Below are positions 25,346 through 32,218 of a stretch of DNA of 32,218 nt, piece after piece. A program made the position numbers and the translations under genes. This stretch comes from Acidobacteriota bacterium. Its GTDB lineage: Bacteria; Acidobacteriota; Terriglobia; Bryobacterales; Bryobacteraceae. The DNA lies in assembly GCA_016215215.1 (NCBI GenBank), contig JACRKW010000063.1:1-32218 (forward strand). The letters run 5' to 3'. The stretch's first letter is position 1. Each line of letters opens with the position of its first letter. Below the pieces are notes generated by a model. That model was not told where the DNA came from, ran no database searches, and was given only the letters and a program-made list of their open reading frames with translations.

Positions 25346-26362
25346 ATGGTCACCATTCGCGAAGTTGCCAAGCGAGCCGGCGTCTCGGTGGGTACGGTAT
25401 CGAACGTCCTGGCTGGGTCCGGATCGGTGCGCCCCGAACTGCGGGCGCGCGTCCAGGACGCGATGGCCGCCCTGGACTTCCACCCCAACCAGATCGCCCG
25501 CAGCCTCAAGACCCGTTCCACCAAGACCCTCGGCGCCATTGTCAGCGACATCACCAATCCTTTCTTCCCGCAGGTGATTCGCGGCGCTGAGGACGCCGCC
25601 CTCGCTCGTGGCTACCTGATGATCACTCTCAATACTGACGATCAGGTTGAGCGCGAACGCCGCGCCATGTCCCTGCTCCGCGCCCGCAAGGTCGACGGCA
25701 TCCTCCTGGTCATTGCCCCGGATGCCGGTGAGCCCGTCCACATCGCCTCCACCCTCGATGCCGGCACGCCGGTGGTCTGCCTGGACCGGATTCCCCCAGG
25801 CGCGCTGGTCGATTCCGTAGGCGTAGATAACCGCAAGGGCGCTCGCATGTGCCTCAATCACCTCGTCTCTCGCGGCCACCTTCGCATCGCCATACTCGCC
25901 GGTTCGCCTGAGGTCCAGACCGGCCACGACCGTTTGGCCGGCTATCTGGATGTGCTCCGCGAGCACGGCTTGGAAGAGAGCCCCGCCTTGATCCGCCCCG
26001 GTGTCTTCCGCTTGGAAAGCGGTTACCTCCTCACCAAGGAACTTCTCCTGGACTCCAACCCTCCTTCCGCCATCTTCGCCACCAACGCCATGATGGGCTT
26101 CGGCGCACTCAAAGCCATGCAGGAACTTGGCGTCCACTGCCCCGAAGACGTTTCGCTCGCCGTCTTCGATGACACCCCGTTCGGCGACGTCATCCAGCCG
26201 CGCCTCACCGTCGTCGCTCAGCCGGCCTACGATATCGGCCGCCGCGGCGCCGAACTCCTCATCGCCCGCATCGAGGGCCGCGAAACCTCTCCCGCCCCGG
26301 TCTGCATCCAGCTCACTCCCGAGTTGATCGTGCGCGGTAGCACCGCCGCGCTCAAGGCGTAA
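25346..26362 (+). CDS. LacI family transcriptional regulator
   Basis: This 338-residue protein has the standard LacI layout. Residues 1-60 hold the helix-turn-helix and hinge (VTIREVAKRAGVSVGTVSNV, then LDFHPNQIARSLKTR). Residues 61 on form a periplasmic-binding-protein-like sensor with TLGAIVSDITNPFFPQVIRG, a VDGILLV strand, VCLDRIPPG and DVSLAVFDDTPFGDVIQP. It should repress sugar-related genes until an unknown ligand binds. It precedes the flippase and Gfo/Idh-PIG-L genes on the same strand, which are the natural candidate targets, and faces the lipoprotein gene across a palindrome. Upstream of the ATG at 25346 there is little Shine-Dalgarno sequence (GACGGGACG). Confidence 0.95.
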   Translation: MVTIREVAKRAGVSVGTVSNVLAGSGSVRPELRARVQDAMAALDFHPNQIARSLKTRSTKTLGAIVSDITNPFFPQVIRGAEDAALARGYLMITLNTDDQVERERRAMSLLRARKVDGILLVIAPDAGEPVHIASTLDAGTPVVCLDRIPPGALVDSVGVDNRKGARMCLNHLVSRGHLRIAILAGSPEVQTGHDRLAGYLDVLREHGLEESPALIRPGVFRLESGYLLTKELLLDSNPPSAIFATNAMMGFGALKAMQELGVHCPEDVSLAVFDDTPFGDVIQPRLTVVAQPAYDIGRRGAELLIARIEGRETSPAPVCIQLTPELIVRGSTAALKA

Positions 26363-26399
26363 AGGCCCCCTCCCTTCCCAGCTGCCTCGGACGTCTAAG

Positions 26400-27455
26400 A
26401 TGGAAGTGAAGATGGGGCCAGTTTCCGAAGCGAATCGTTCCTCTGGGCGGCGGACGCCCCCGTGGCTGGGCACAGTCCTGGTTTCCGTCTTCTCCCTGGG
26501 CTGCCTCCTGTACGTTTATCACGACTTCAACTGGCGCGAGGAGATCCCCAAGCTCGCCCATATCCATTGGGCCTGGATCGCTCTGGCCGCTGCCTGCGAC
26601 GTTCTCGTATATGTCTCCCAGGCCTGGCGCTGGAACATCCTCCTGCGCCCCGTGGCCCGCCTCCCCCTCTGGAGAAGCGTTCAGGCCATTTACATCGGCA
26701 TGTTCGCCAATGAGGTTCTTCCCCTGCGCAGCGGGGAGCTGATCCGTTGCTACCTCATCACCGTCTGGGACCGCATCCCGTTCCCAAAGGTGCTCAGCTC
26801 GGCCCTGATTGAACGTCTCATCGACGGTGTCTGGCTCATCACCGGTTTCGCCGTTACCACGCTCTTCCTCGACCTCCCCAGCGAGATCGACGCCGGTGTC
26901 TGGATTCTCACCGCCCTGGTCGCCCTCATCGGCGGGCTGGTCGTCTTCGCCGTTCTCGATCAACGATTCGGCCGCCACGTCACCACTCGCCACCGCTGGG
27001 CCGAACCGCTGCGCATGATCGTCGAAGGTCTCCATGAAATGGGCCGCGCGCGCACATTCATCTTGGCCGTAGGCGCCAGCACCGTTTACCTCTGGCTCCA
27101 GATCATTCCCATCCACGCCATGCTGGAGGGCTACGGCCTGGATCTGGGCCTGGGCGCCTCGGCCGTCGTCCTCGTCGTCCTCCGCCTCGGCACCATCGTT
27201 CCTGCCGCGCCCGGCAATGTCGGGCTGTTTCACGTTTGCGGCTACCTGGCGCTCCACAAAGTCCTGGGCGTCGAAGCCCAATCAGCCAAAATGGTCACCG
27301 GCGTCATGTTCTTCGTCATTACCGTCCCGCTCCTGGTGGCCGGGGCCGTTGCTGTCGCTCTCACGGGCACCGAGATCCGCGAAATCTACCAGCGGGCCCA
27401 CTCTCAATCCCGCACCTCACCCGCCGCGCCGCCGGAGCGCCCTGTCGCCGACTAG
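26400..27455 (+). CDS. Lysylphosphatidylglycerol synthase TM-region (UPF0104/AglD-like) membrane protein
   Basis: This 351-residue polytopic membrane protein has about eight predicted transmembrane segments by eye, beginning with WLGTVLVSVFSLGCLLYVY near residue 22. Family signatures include AWRWNILLRP, AIYIGMFANEVLPLRSGELIR and RLGTIVPAAPGNVGLFH. These proteins resemble the flippase domain of MprF and the archaeal AglD/YbhN group and are thought to move lipid-linked molecules; no synthase domain is attached here. It follows the LacI gene by 37 bp and precedes the Tat-exported oxidoreductase by 28 bp. A role in supplying a glycolipid or lipid-linked sugar to the exported enzymes is a guess. 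The ribosome binding site before 26400 is weak, and the ATG at 26412 is an alternative. Confidence 0.85.
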   Translation: MEVKMGPVSEANRSSGRRTPPWLGTVLVSVFSLGCLLYVYHDFNWREEIPKLAHIHWAWIALAAACDVLVYVSQAWRWNILLRPVARLPLWRSVQAIYIGMFANEVLPLRSGELIRCYLITVWDRIPFPKVLSSALIERLIDGVWLITGFAVTTLFLDLPSEIDAGVWILTALVALIGGLVVFAVLDQRFGRHVTTRHRWAEPLRMIVEGLHEMGRARTFILAVGASTVYLWLQIIPIHAMLEGYGLDLGLGASAVVLVVLRLGTIVPAAPGNVGLFHVCGYLALHKVLGVEAQSAKMVTGVMFFVITVPLLVAGAVAVALTGTEIREIYQRAHSQSRTSPAAPPERPVAD

Positions 27456-27483
27456 GATAGAATCATCCCGCGGAGCCCAAACC

Positions 27484-28638
27484 ATGTCTGGCAATCCTTC
27501 TCAGAACATCTCCCGCCGGTCTGTCCTCGCTCGTAGCGCGGCCGGCGCGTTTACCATCGTCGCCCCTGAGGCCGTGCGCGGCTCCCAGGCAAACTCCAAG
27601 ATCTCTGTCGGTCTCATCGGCAGCGGCGGCCGCGGCACCTACGATGCCGGCATCACCCACGCCGATCCCCGTGCCCGCATCACCGCCCTCTGCGATCTCT
27701 ACGACGACCGCATCGAGCAGGCCAAGACCGCCCTCAAGCTCGACCAGGTGGACGCCTATAAGGACTTCGAAAAGCTCCTCGCCAACCCCTCCATCGACGC
27801 GGTCATCATCGCCACGCCGCCATTCGAGCACCCGCGAATGCTCGAAGCCGCCGTTGCCGCGAAGAAGCACGTCTACTGCGAAAAGCCCGCCGGCGTCGAC
27901 TTCGAAGGCTGCCAGCGCGTCATCCGCGCCGGCCGCCGTCACGACCCGAAGAAAGTCCTCTCCTTCGGTTACCAGCAACGCTATGGCCCCGTCTACCTCG
28001 AAGCCTACAAGCGCCTCATGGAAGGCGCCATCGGGCCGCTATCTACGGCTCGTGGCTATTGGATTGCCAACGATCCCTTCACCCGCCGCGACTACCCAGG
28101 CCTCGATCCCAAAGCAGCCGCTCTCCGCAACTGGTTCACTGACCGCAAGTACTCCGGCGACATCATCGTCGAGCAGGACTGCCATAACATCGACGTCCTC
28201 CACTGGTTCCTCGGCGGCCTGCCGCTCAAGGCGCTCGGCTATGCCGTCCGCAAGGTTCGCACCAACATGGACATCAGCGACAACCTCAGCGTCATCTTCG
28301 AGTGGCCCGGCAATATGCTCGTCAACTTCGAGGCCAACCAGCTCACCCCGCCCGGCTACCGGAAGGTCGGCGAGGAGTTCACCGGGACCAAGGGCACGCT
28401 CATCACTTCTCGCGCCTCCATGATCCACCACAAGGGCCCGAAGGACAGTGAAACCATGCTGTCCAAGCGCGACATCACCTACGAGGGCATCGAGCAGTTC
28501 CTCGGCCGCATCCTCTCCGGTGATGTCGAAAACGTCGCCGAACGCGCCGCGCTCTCCACCATGATCGCCATCCTCGGCCGCACGGCCACCTACGAAAGAA
28601 AGGAAGTCACCTGGAAGGGGCTCTTCGGAACAGCATGA
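27484..28638 (+). CDS. Tat-exported Gfo/Idh/MocA family oxidoreductase
   Basis: This 384-residue protein begins with a twin-arginine signal (ISRRSVLARSAAGAFTIV, arginines 11-12). The Rossmann nucleotide site follows as SVGLIGSGGRGTYD, with ITALCDLYDDR, AVIIATPPFEHPRMLEAA and the catalytic-region EKP in VYCEKPAGVD. The C-terminal alpha/beta domain holds EQDCHNIDVLHWFLGG. It should oxidise a sugar or cyclitol with tightly bound NAD(P), as exported glucose-fructose oxidoreductase-like enzymes do. The start has GGAG 8 nt upstream. The stop overlaps the PIG-L ATG (ATGA). Together with the secreted PIG-L protein it forms a periplasmic sugar-modifying pair. Confidence 0.93.
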   Translation: MSGNPSQNISRRSVLARSAAGAFTIVAPEAVRGSQANSKISVGLIGSGGRGTYDAGITHADPRARITALCDLYDDRIEQAKTALKLDQVDAYKDFEKLLANPSIDAVIIATPPFEHPRMLEAAVAAKKHVYCEKPAGVDFEGCQRVIRAGRRHDPKKVLSFGYQQRYGPVYLEAYKRLMEGAIGPLSTARGYWIANDPFTRRDYPGLDPKAAALRNWFTDRKYSGDIIVEQDCHNIDVLHWFLGGLPLKALGYAVRKVRTNMDISDNLSVIFEWPGNMLVNFEANQLTPPGYRKVGEEFTGTKGTLITSRASMIHHKGPKDSETMLSKRDITYEGIEQFLGRILSGDVENVAERAALSTMIAILGRTATYERKEVTWKGLFGTA

Positions 28639-29513
28639 GATTCACATCGCTTGCATTGACGCTCTTCATCGCATCGCTCGCCGCCGCCCAGCCCGCAGCG
28701 CCGCCCGCGAAACTGCGCATCCTCGCCATCGGTGCGCACCCGGACGACTGCGACATCAAGTTCGGCGGCACCGCCGCCAGGTTCGCCAAAGCCGGACACG
28801 CCGTCAAGTTCCTCTCTGTCACCAACGGCGACGCCGGCCACCAGACCCTCGGCGGCGCGGCCCTCGCCAAGCGCCGATTCCTCGAAACCCAGGAGTCCGC
28901 CCGCCGCCTCGGCATCATGGAGTACGAGGTCCTTGACAACCATGACGGCGAACTCGTGCCTTCGCTCGAAGTGCGCCGCCAGGTCATCCGCGTCATCCGC
29001 AAGTGGAAAGCCGACATCGTCATCGCCCCCCGGCCCAACGACTATCATCCTGACCACCGTTACACCGGTGTGCTTGTCCAGGACGCAGCCTACATGGTCG
29101 TCGTGCCCAATGTCGTCGCCGACACCGCCCCGCTGGAGCGCAACCCCATCTTCCTCTACTACCAGGACGGCTTCCAGAAACCCGCTCCCTTCCGTCCCGA
29201 CGTCGTCGTGCCGCTCGACTCCGTCTGGGACCAGAAGATCAACGCCATGGACGCCCACGTCTCACAGTTCTACGAATGGCTCCCCTGGGTCGACCGCCGG
29301 CTCGATCAGGTTCCCAAGGATCCCAAGGAGCGCAAGACCTGGCTCTCCACCCAGCGCGACCAGGCCATCAATGAGGCTGTGCGCAAGACGCTGGTGGAGG
29401 AGCTCGGCGAAGCCGCCGCGGCCGGCGTGCGCCACGTCGAAAGCTTTGAACTCTGCGAGTACGGCCGCCGCCCCAAGCTCGACGAGCTCCGCGCTCTGTT
29501 CCCCCTGAAGTGA
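28635..29513 (+). CDS. Secreted PIG-L family deacetylase
   Basis: This 292-residue protein has a signal peptide (MRFTSLALTLFIASLAAAQ) and a LmbE/PIG-L domain. The zinc site is visible as GAHPDDCD (near residues 33-40) and HPDH (near 137-140), with TNGDAGHQ and RRFLETQESARRLGI between them. Such enzymes remove the acetyl group from N-acetylglucosamine-type sugars. The signal peptide places it outside the cytoplasm, so it is unlikely to be the BshB of bacillithiol synthesis. The ATG at 28635 overlaps the Gfo/Idh stop, and the selA GTG overlaps its own stop (GTGA), so the three genes share a transcript. Confidence 0.93.
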   Translation: MRFTSLALTLFIASLAAAQPAAPPAKLRILAIGAHPDDCDIKFGGTAARFAKAGHAVKFLSVTNGDAGHQTLGGAALAKRRFLETQESARRLGIMEYEVLDNHDGELVPSLEVRRQVIRVIRKWKADIVIAPRPNDYHPDHRYTGVLVQDAAYMVVVPNVVADTAPLERNPIFLYYQDGFQKPAPFRPDVVVPLDSVWDQKINAMDAHVSQFYEWLPWVDRRLDQVPKDPKERKTWLSTQRDQAINEAVRKTLVEELGEAAAAGVRHVESFELCEYGRRPKLDELRALFPLK

Positions 29514-30850
29514 ACGCCCAGGACCAGTTCCGGTTGCTTCCGTCGGTGGACGAGTTGGCCTCGTCCATCGCCGGAGGTTTCCCGCGCGAAGTGGTCGTGG
29601 ACCTCTGCCGCGACGCGCTCGATGAAATCCGCGGGCTGATCCGGGCCGGCTCCGCCATCCTGCCCGATCCAGCCTCCCTCGTGCACCAGCGGCTCGCCGC
29701 GCTCGGCCGGTCTTCCCTCATTCGCGTCATCAACGCCACCGGAGTCATCCTCCACACCAACCTCGGACGCGCACCCCTGGCCGCTTTCCAGCCGCCTGCC
29801 GGCTACTGCAACCTCGAATACGACCTCGCCACCGGCAAGCGCGGCAAGCGTGACAACCACACCTCCGCCCTGCTCCAGCAACTCCTCGGCGCGCCCGCCA
29901 TCCTGGTAAACAATGGCGCCGCGGCAGTCTTTCTCGCGCTCAACGAACTGGCGGGGGGCGGAGAAGCCATCATCTCCCGCGGCGAGCTGATCGAGATCGG
30001 CGACGGCTTCCGCATCCCCGACATCATGTCCCGCTCAGGCGCGGCTCTAGTCGAAGTCGGCGCCACCAACAGAACCCGCATCGAGGACTACCGCAACGCC
30101 ATCACCCTGAAGACCCGCCTGCTCATGCGCGTGCATCCCAGCAACTTCCGCATCCAGGGCTTCACAGGACGTCCTACGCTCGAAGAACTCGCCGGGTTGG
30201 GCCGGCAGCGCGGCATCCCTCTCTACGAGGACTTGGGCAGCGGCTGCCTTGCGGACTTGTCCCCCTTCGGCATCGTCGAACCCACCATCGCCCAAAGCCT
30301 GAAGGCCGGCGTCGACCTGATCTCCTTCAGCGGCGATAAACTCCTCGGCGGCCCTCAGGCCGGCATCCTCACCGGCAAACCGGAGATCATCCACCGCTTG
30401 CGCCGCAACCCTCTCTTCCGCGCCTTGCGCCTGGACAAGTTGGTCATCGCCGCCATGGAATCCACCCTGCGGTTGTTGCTCGCGCGGAATTGGGATGCAG
30501 TTCCGGTCCATCGCATGCTCCGGCAGCACGCAGACGATCTTCGTGTGCGCGTTGATCGGCTCGTGCAAAGCCTGCCCCCCCCAGAAGCCTCGTCCGGCGC
30601 CCTCGCAATGGACATCCGCATCGAGGAGGGCCGTTCTCTCCTCGGCGGCGGCTCCACGCCCGAACAGACTCTGCCCACTTGGCTCGTTTCGATTGGTGGC
30701 GATGCCGCGGCCATGGAGAAGCAGTTGCGCCTCGCCGATCCGCCCATCATCGCCCGCATCGAGGACGGCCGCCTGCTGCTCGACCTGCGAACCGTTGAAC
30801 CTGGCGACGACCCGCTGGTGACCGCCGCACTGCGCCATCTGGCATCATAG
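29510..30850 (+). CDS. selA: L-seryl-tRNA(Sec) selenium transferase
   Basis: SelA converts Ser-tRNA(Sec) to Sec-tRNA(Sec) with selenophosphate. The 446-residue length and motifs match true bacterial SelA: the N-terminal FRLLPSVDELAS, RVINATGVILHTNLGRAPL, NLEYDLATGKRGKR, VNNGAAAVFLALN, VGATNRTRIEDY, VHPSNFRIQGFTG, EDLGSGCLADL and the PLP lysine in FSGDKLLGGPQAG (near residue 278). SelA-like paralogues with other functions usually lack the LLPSVDEL start. The start codon is a GTG overlapping the PIG-L stop. No selB, selD, tRNA-Sec or obvious in-frame TGA selenoprotein is in the window. Confidence 0.95.
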   Translation: MNAQDQFRLLPSVDELASSIAGGFPREVVVDLCRDALDEIRGLIRAGSAILPDPASLVHQRLAALGRSSLIRVINATGVILHTNLGRAPLAAFQPPAGYCNLEYDLATGKRGKRDNHTSALLQQLLGAPAILVNNGAAAVFLALNELAGGGEAIISRGELIEIGDGFRIPDIMSRSGAALVEVGATNRTRIEDYRNAITLKTRLLMRVHPSNFRIQGFTGRPTLEELAGLGRQRGIPLYEDLGSGCLADLSPFGIVEPTIAQSLKAGVDLISFSGDKLLGGPQAGILTGKPEIIHRLRRNPLFRALRLDKLVIAAMESTLRLLLARNWDAVPVHRMLRQHADDLRVRVDRLVQSLPPPEASSGALAMDIRIEEGRSLLGGGSTPEQTLPTWLVSIGGDAAAMEKQLRLADPPIIARIEDGRLLLDLRTVEPGDDPLVTAALRHLAS

Positions 30851-30855
30851 GCCGC

Positions 30856-32112
30856 ATGGCCGCTCCCATCGACATTGCCCTGCTTCGCGCCTGGTGGGCC
30901 AGCCGCCAGGGGCTCGATGGCTCCCTCTCCTCCTCTGCATCGGCCGAAGTCCTCGAGCGCACCGGTTGGGCGCGCTCGGTCGGCGGCACCGGACCCTATC
31001 TGACTCTTCATGCCCGCGCCGGCCTGTCGCGCCCGGCAGTCGACGCCGACGTGGCCGCTTTGAAGATCCATGAACTGCCGGCCGCCCGAGGCTGCACCTA
31101 CGTTTGCCCGGCCTCCCATTTCGCTCTCGCCCTTGCCGCGGGCAGGGCCGTGGCCACCGGCGCGGATCGCAAACTGGCTCTCAAACTCGGCGCCACGGAA
31201 AAGGAACTCGAGAAACTCACCGCCGCCGTATTGGCTGCGTTGAAGGCCGGCCCGTTCGATCCCGAACAGATCAAACTCGCCTTGGGCGGCGCCGTGCGTA
31301 GTGTCGGGGATGAAGGCAAGAAGAAAGGACTCACCACTTCGCTCCCCGTCGTGCTCGGCGAATTGCAGTCCTCCGGCCGCATCCGCCGCATTCCCATCAA
31401 CGGCCGGCTGGATCAACAGCGCTACCGCTACGCCCTCTGGCATCCCAACCCCTGTTCGGGTTTCAAGCTCTCGCAGGAGGAATGCGCCACCTCGATTGCG
31501 CGCCTCTATTGGGGCTGGATCGGTCCCGCCGCCCTCGCCGAGTTCCAGTGGTTCTCCGGATTCGGCGTGAAGGTGGCCAAGCAGGCCATCGAACCGCTTC
31601 ATCTCGTGGCGACCGAGTTCCAGTGGTTCTCCGGATTCGGCGTGAAGGTGGCCAAGCAGGCCATCGAACCGCTTCATCTCGTGGCGATGGAGCCCGGTTC
31701 TGACCGCTTGATTCTGCCCGCCGATCTCGACTCTTTGCGCGCTTTCAAGCCTCCGAAGGAACCCAGCTACGCACTCGTCAGCTCCATCGACGCGCTCATG
31801 CTCCTGCGCCGCAACGTCTCCGATCTCCTCGACCAATCGGACCGCGAAATCAAGCTGATCGCCGGTGTCGCCGATCTGCCCAGCCACGCTATCGTCGATC
31901 GCGGCCGCATCATCGGATTGTGGGAGTACGATACCGGGCGCGAGGAGATCGTCTGGATGACATTCGAAGAAGCTCCGGCTGCGCTCCACGCGGAGATCGC
32001 ACGAGTCGCCGGGTTTATCAGAGCCGACTTGGGCGACGCGCGCTCCTTCAGCCTCGACAGCCCCAAGTCCCGTTCATCAAGGATCACCGCCCTGCGAAAA
32101 CTCCAGGCTTGA
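30856..32112 (+). CDS. Winged-helix DNA-binding protein (HTH_42/AlkZ-like) with internal duplication
   Basis: This 418-residue protein starts 5 bp after selA. The sequence recalls the winged-helix family related to DNA glycosylase AlkZ/YcaQ: an N-terminal LLRAWWASRQGLDG, ELPAARGCTYVCPASHFALA, a wing region ending RRIPINGRLDQQRY, then AEFQWFSGFGVKVAKQAIEPL and SDRLILPADLDSL. The QxQ/QxD catalytic signature of AlkZ is not evident, so a glycosylase function is not supported. Residues about 229-253 are repeated exactly as 254-278 apart from the last residue, because of a 75-bp tandem duplication that keeps the frame. Family members would have a single copy, so the fold may be disturbed. Function unknown; the pairing with selA may be only transcriptional. 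Confidence 0.75.
   Translation: MAAPIDIALLRAWWASRQGLDGSLSSSASAEVLERTGWARSVGGTGPYLTLHARAGLSRPAVDADVAALKIHELPAARGCTYVCPASHFALALAAGRAVATGADRKLALKLGATEKELEKLTAAVLAALKAGPFDPEQIKLALGGAVRSVGDEGKKKGLTTSLPVVLGELQSSGRIRRIPINGRLDQQRYRYALWHPNPCSGFKLSQEECATSIARLYWGWIGPAALAEFQWFSGFGVKVAKQAIEPLHLVATEFQWFSGFGVKVAKQAIEPLHLVAMEPGSDRLILPADLDSLRAFKPPKEPSYALVSSIDALMLLRRNVSDLLDQSDREIKLIAGVADLPSHAIVDRGRIIGLWEYDTGREEIVWMTFEEAPAALHAEIARVAGFIRADLGDARSFSLDSPKSRSSRITALRKLQA
31538..31687 (+). repeat. Perfect 75-bp tandem duplication inside the winged-helix gene
   Basis: Positions 31538-31612 and 31613-31687 are identical for all 75 bases and directly abut. The repeat is a multiple of three, adding 25 residues (EFQWFSGFGVKVAKQAIEPL and five more). 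Identity at every third-codon position implies a very recent duplication or an assembly artefact. Confidence 0.95.
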
Positions 32113-32155
32113 GGTCGCTCCTGCCAGCCCAGCCAGCGGGCATGTCGTCTTTTGT

Positions 32156-32175
32156 CCCCAGACTTCAGTCTGGGG
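32156..32175. repeat. Perfect inverted repeat, first hairpin of a terminal repeat element
   Basis: CCCCAGACT (32156-32164) and AGTCTGGGG (32167-32175) form a 9-bp perfect stem with a 2-nt centre. It lies 44 bp after the winged-helix stop. No T-run follows on the plus strand, though a short TTTT precedes it, so it is not a plain plus-strand terminator. Confidence 0.75.
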
Positions 32176-32189
32176 CCGCCGCTAGGTGG

Positions 32190-32209
32190 GACCGGCCTCC
32201 TGGCCGGTC
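32190..32209. repeat. Perfect inverted repeat, second hairpin of the terminal repeat element
   Basis: GACCGGCC (32190-32197) and GGCCGGTC (32202-32209) form an 8-bp GC-rich stem with loop TCCT. It is 14 bp from the first hairpin. The pair looks like a compound REP-type intergenic element; the window ends 9 bases later. Confidence 0.75.
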
Positions 32210-32218
32210 GAACACGGG

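Noticed and set aside
24821-26473. 550-codon reading of the lipoprotein frame extending through the LacI gene
   Set aside because: Only the part from the ATG at 25297 has a signal peptide and lipobox; the rest is antisense to the LacI regulator.
28635-29513. PIG-L protein as the BshB of bacillithiol synthesis, pairing with bshC
   Set aside because: It has a signal peptide and is coupled to a Tat-exported oxidoreductase, so it acts outside the cytoplasm.
31538-31687. CRISPR-like or transposon repeat
   Set aside because: The copies abut with no spacer, lie inside a gene in frame and have no inverted ends or transposase nearby.
30355-31989. Minus-strand 544-codon open frame opposite selA and the winged-helix gene
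   Set aside because: It is antisense to strong selA motifs; its apparent internal repeat simply mirrors the 75-bp duplication.

Overview
The window is a GC-rich, densely packed stretch of bacterial chromosome of about 32 kb. No phage, plasmid, insertion-sequence or CRISPR genes are visible. The gene mix points to Acidobacteriota, most likely a soil Bryobacterales/Solibacter-like lineage: many secreted beta-propeller proteins (NHL, BNR/VPS10, S9 propeller), a DUF1080 protein, a Tat-exported Gfo/Idh oxidoreductase, a secreted PIG-L deacetylase, and bacillithiol, frataxin and selenocysteine genes. That assignment is inferred from gene families; no marker gene was compared.

Layout. 1-3803 (mostly plus): the start of a divergent yacG-like gene, a 5'-truncated pgpA, a cytoplasmic TIG/NHL propeller protein, cinA and a Tat-exported DUF362 protein. 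3819-9825 (minus): a secreted hydrolase operon of S9 peptidase, NHL propeller protein (4-nt overlap) and M28 peptidase, the last broken by a frameshift. 9865-11633 (plus): gamma-carbonic anhydrase and hisS. 11643-15020 (minus): a large BNR/VPS10 protein interrupted by one in-frame TAG. 15127-15729 (plus): DUF1080. 15744-18582 (minus): cyaY, hemW and ltaE with overlapping ends, then a STAS protein. 18651-21564 (plus): bshC, an HpcH/HpaI aldolase and a methyltransferase, joined by 4-nt overlaps. 21534-22487 (minus): an aldo/keto reductase overlapping the methyltransferase tail to tail. 22558-22646 (plus): tRNA-Leu(CAA). 22653-25297 (minus): lipoprotein, cytochrome c and PLP-dependent decarboxylase. 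25346-32112 (plus): LacI regulator, flippase-like membrane protein, Tat-exported Gfo/Idh oxidoreductase, secreted PIG-L deacetylase, selA and a winged-helix protein carrying an exact 75-bp tandem duplication. The last 60 bases hold two back-to-back hairpins that look like a dispersed intergenic repeat.

Themes. (1) Iron, heme and thiol handling: cyaY (iron donor), hemW (heme chaperone) and the divergent bshC (bacillithiol) share a 68-bp start region. (2) Extracytoplasmic carbohydrate/peptide breakdown: S9, M28, DUF1080, Gfo/Idh and PIG-L. (3) Selenium: selA sits, with 4-nt overlaps, at the end of the Gfo/Idh-PIG-L string, with no selB, selD or tRNA-Sec in view.

Four coding sequences carry lesions: truncated pgpA, frameshifted M28, TAG-interrupted VPS10 and the duplicated winged-helix gene. 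Either the genome has recent mutations or this assembly has local errors; read-level checks would decide. I found no gene-free stretch over 300 bases; the largest gaps are about 105 bp (15021-15126 and 32113-32218).
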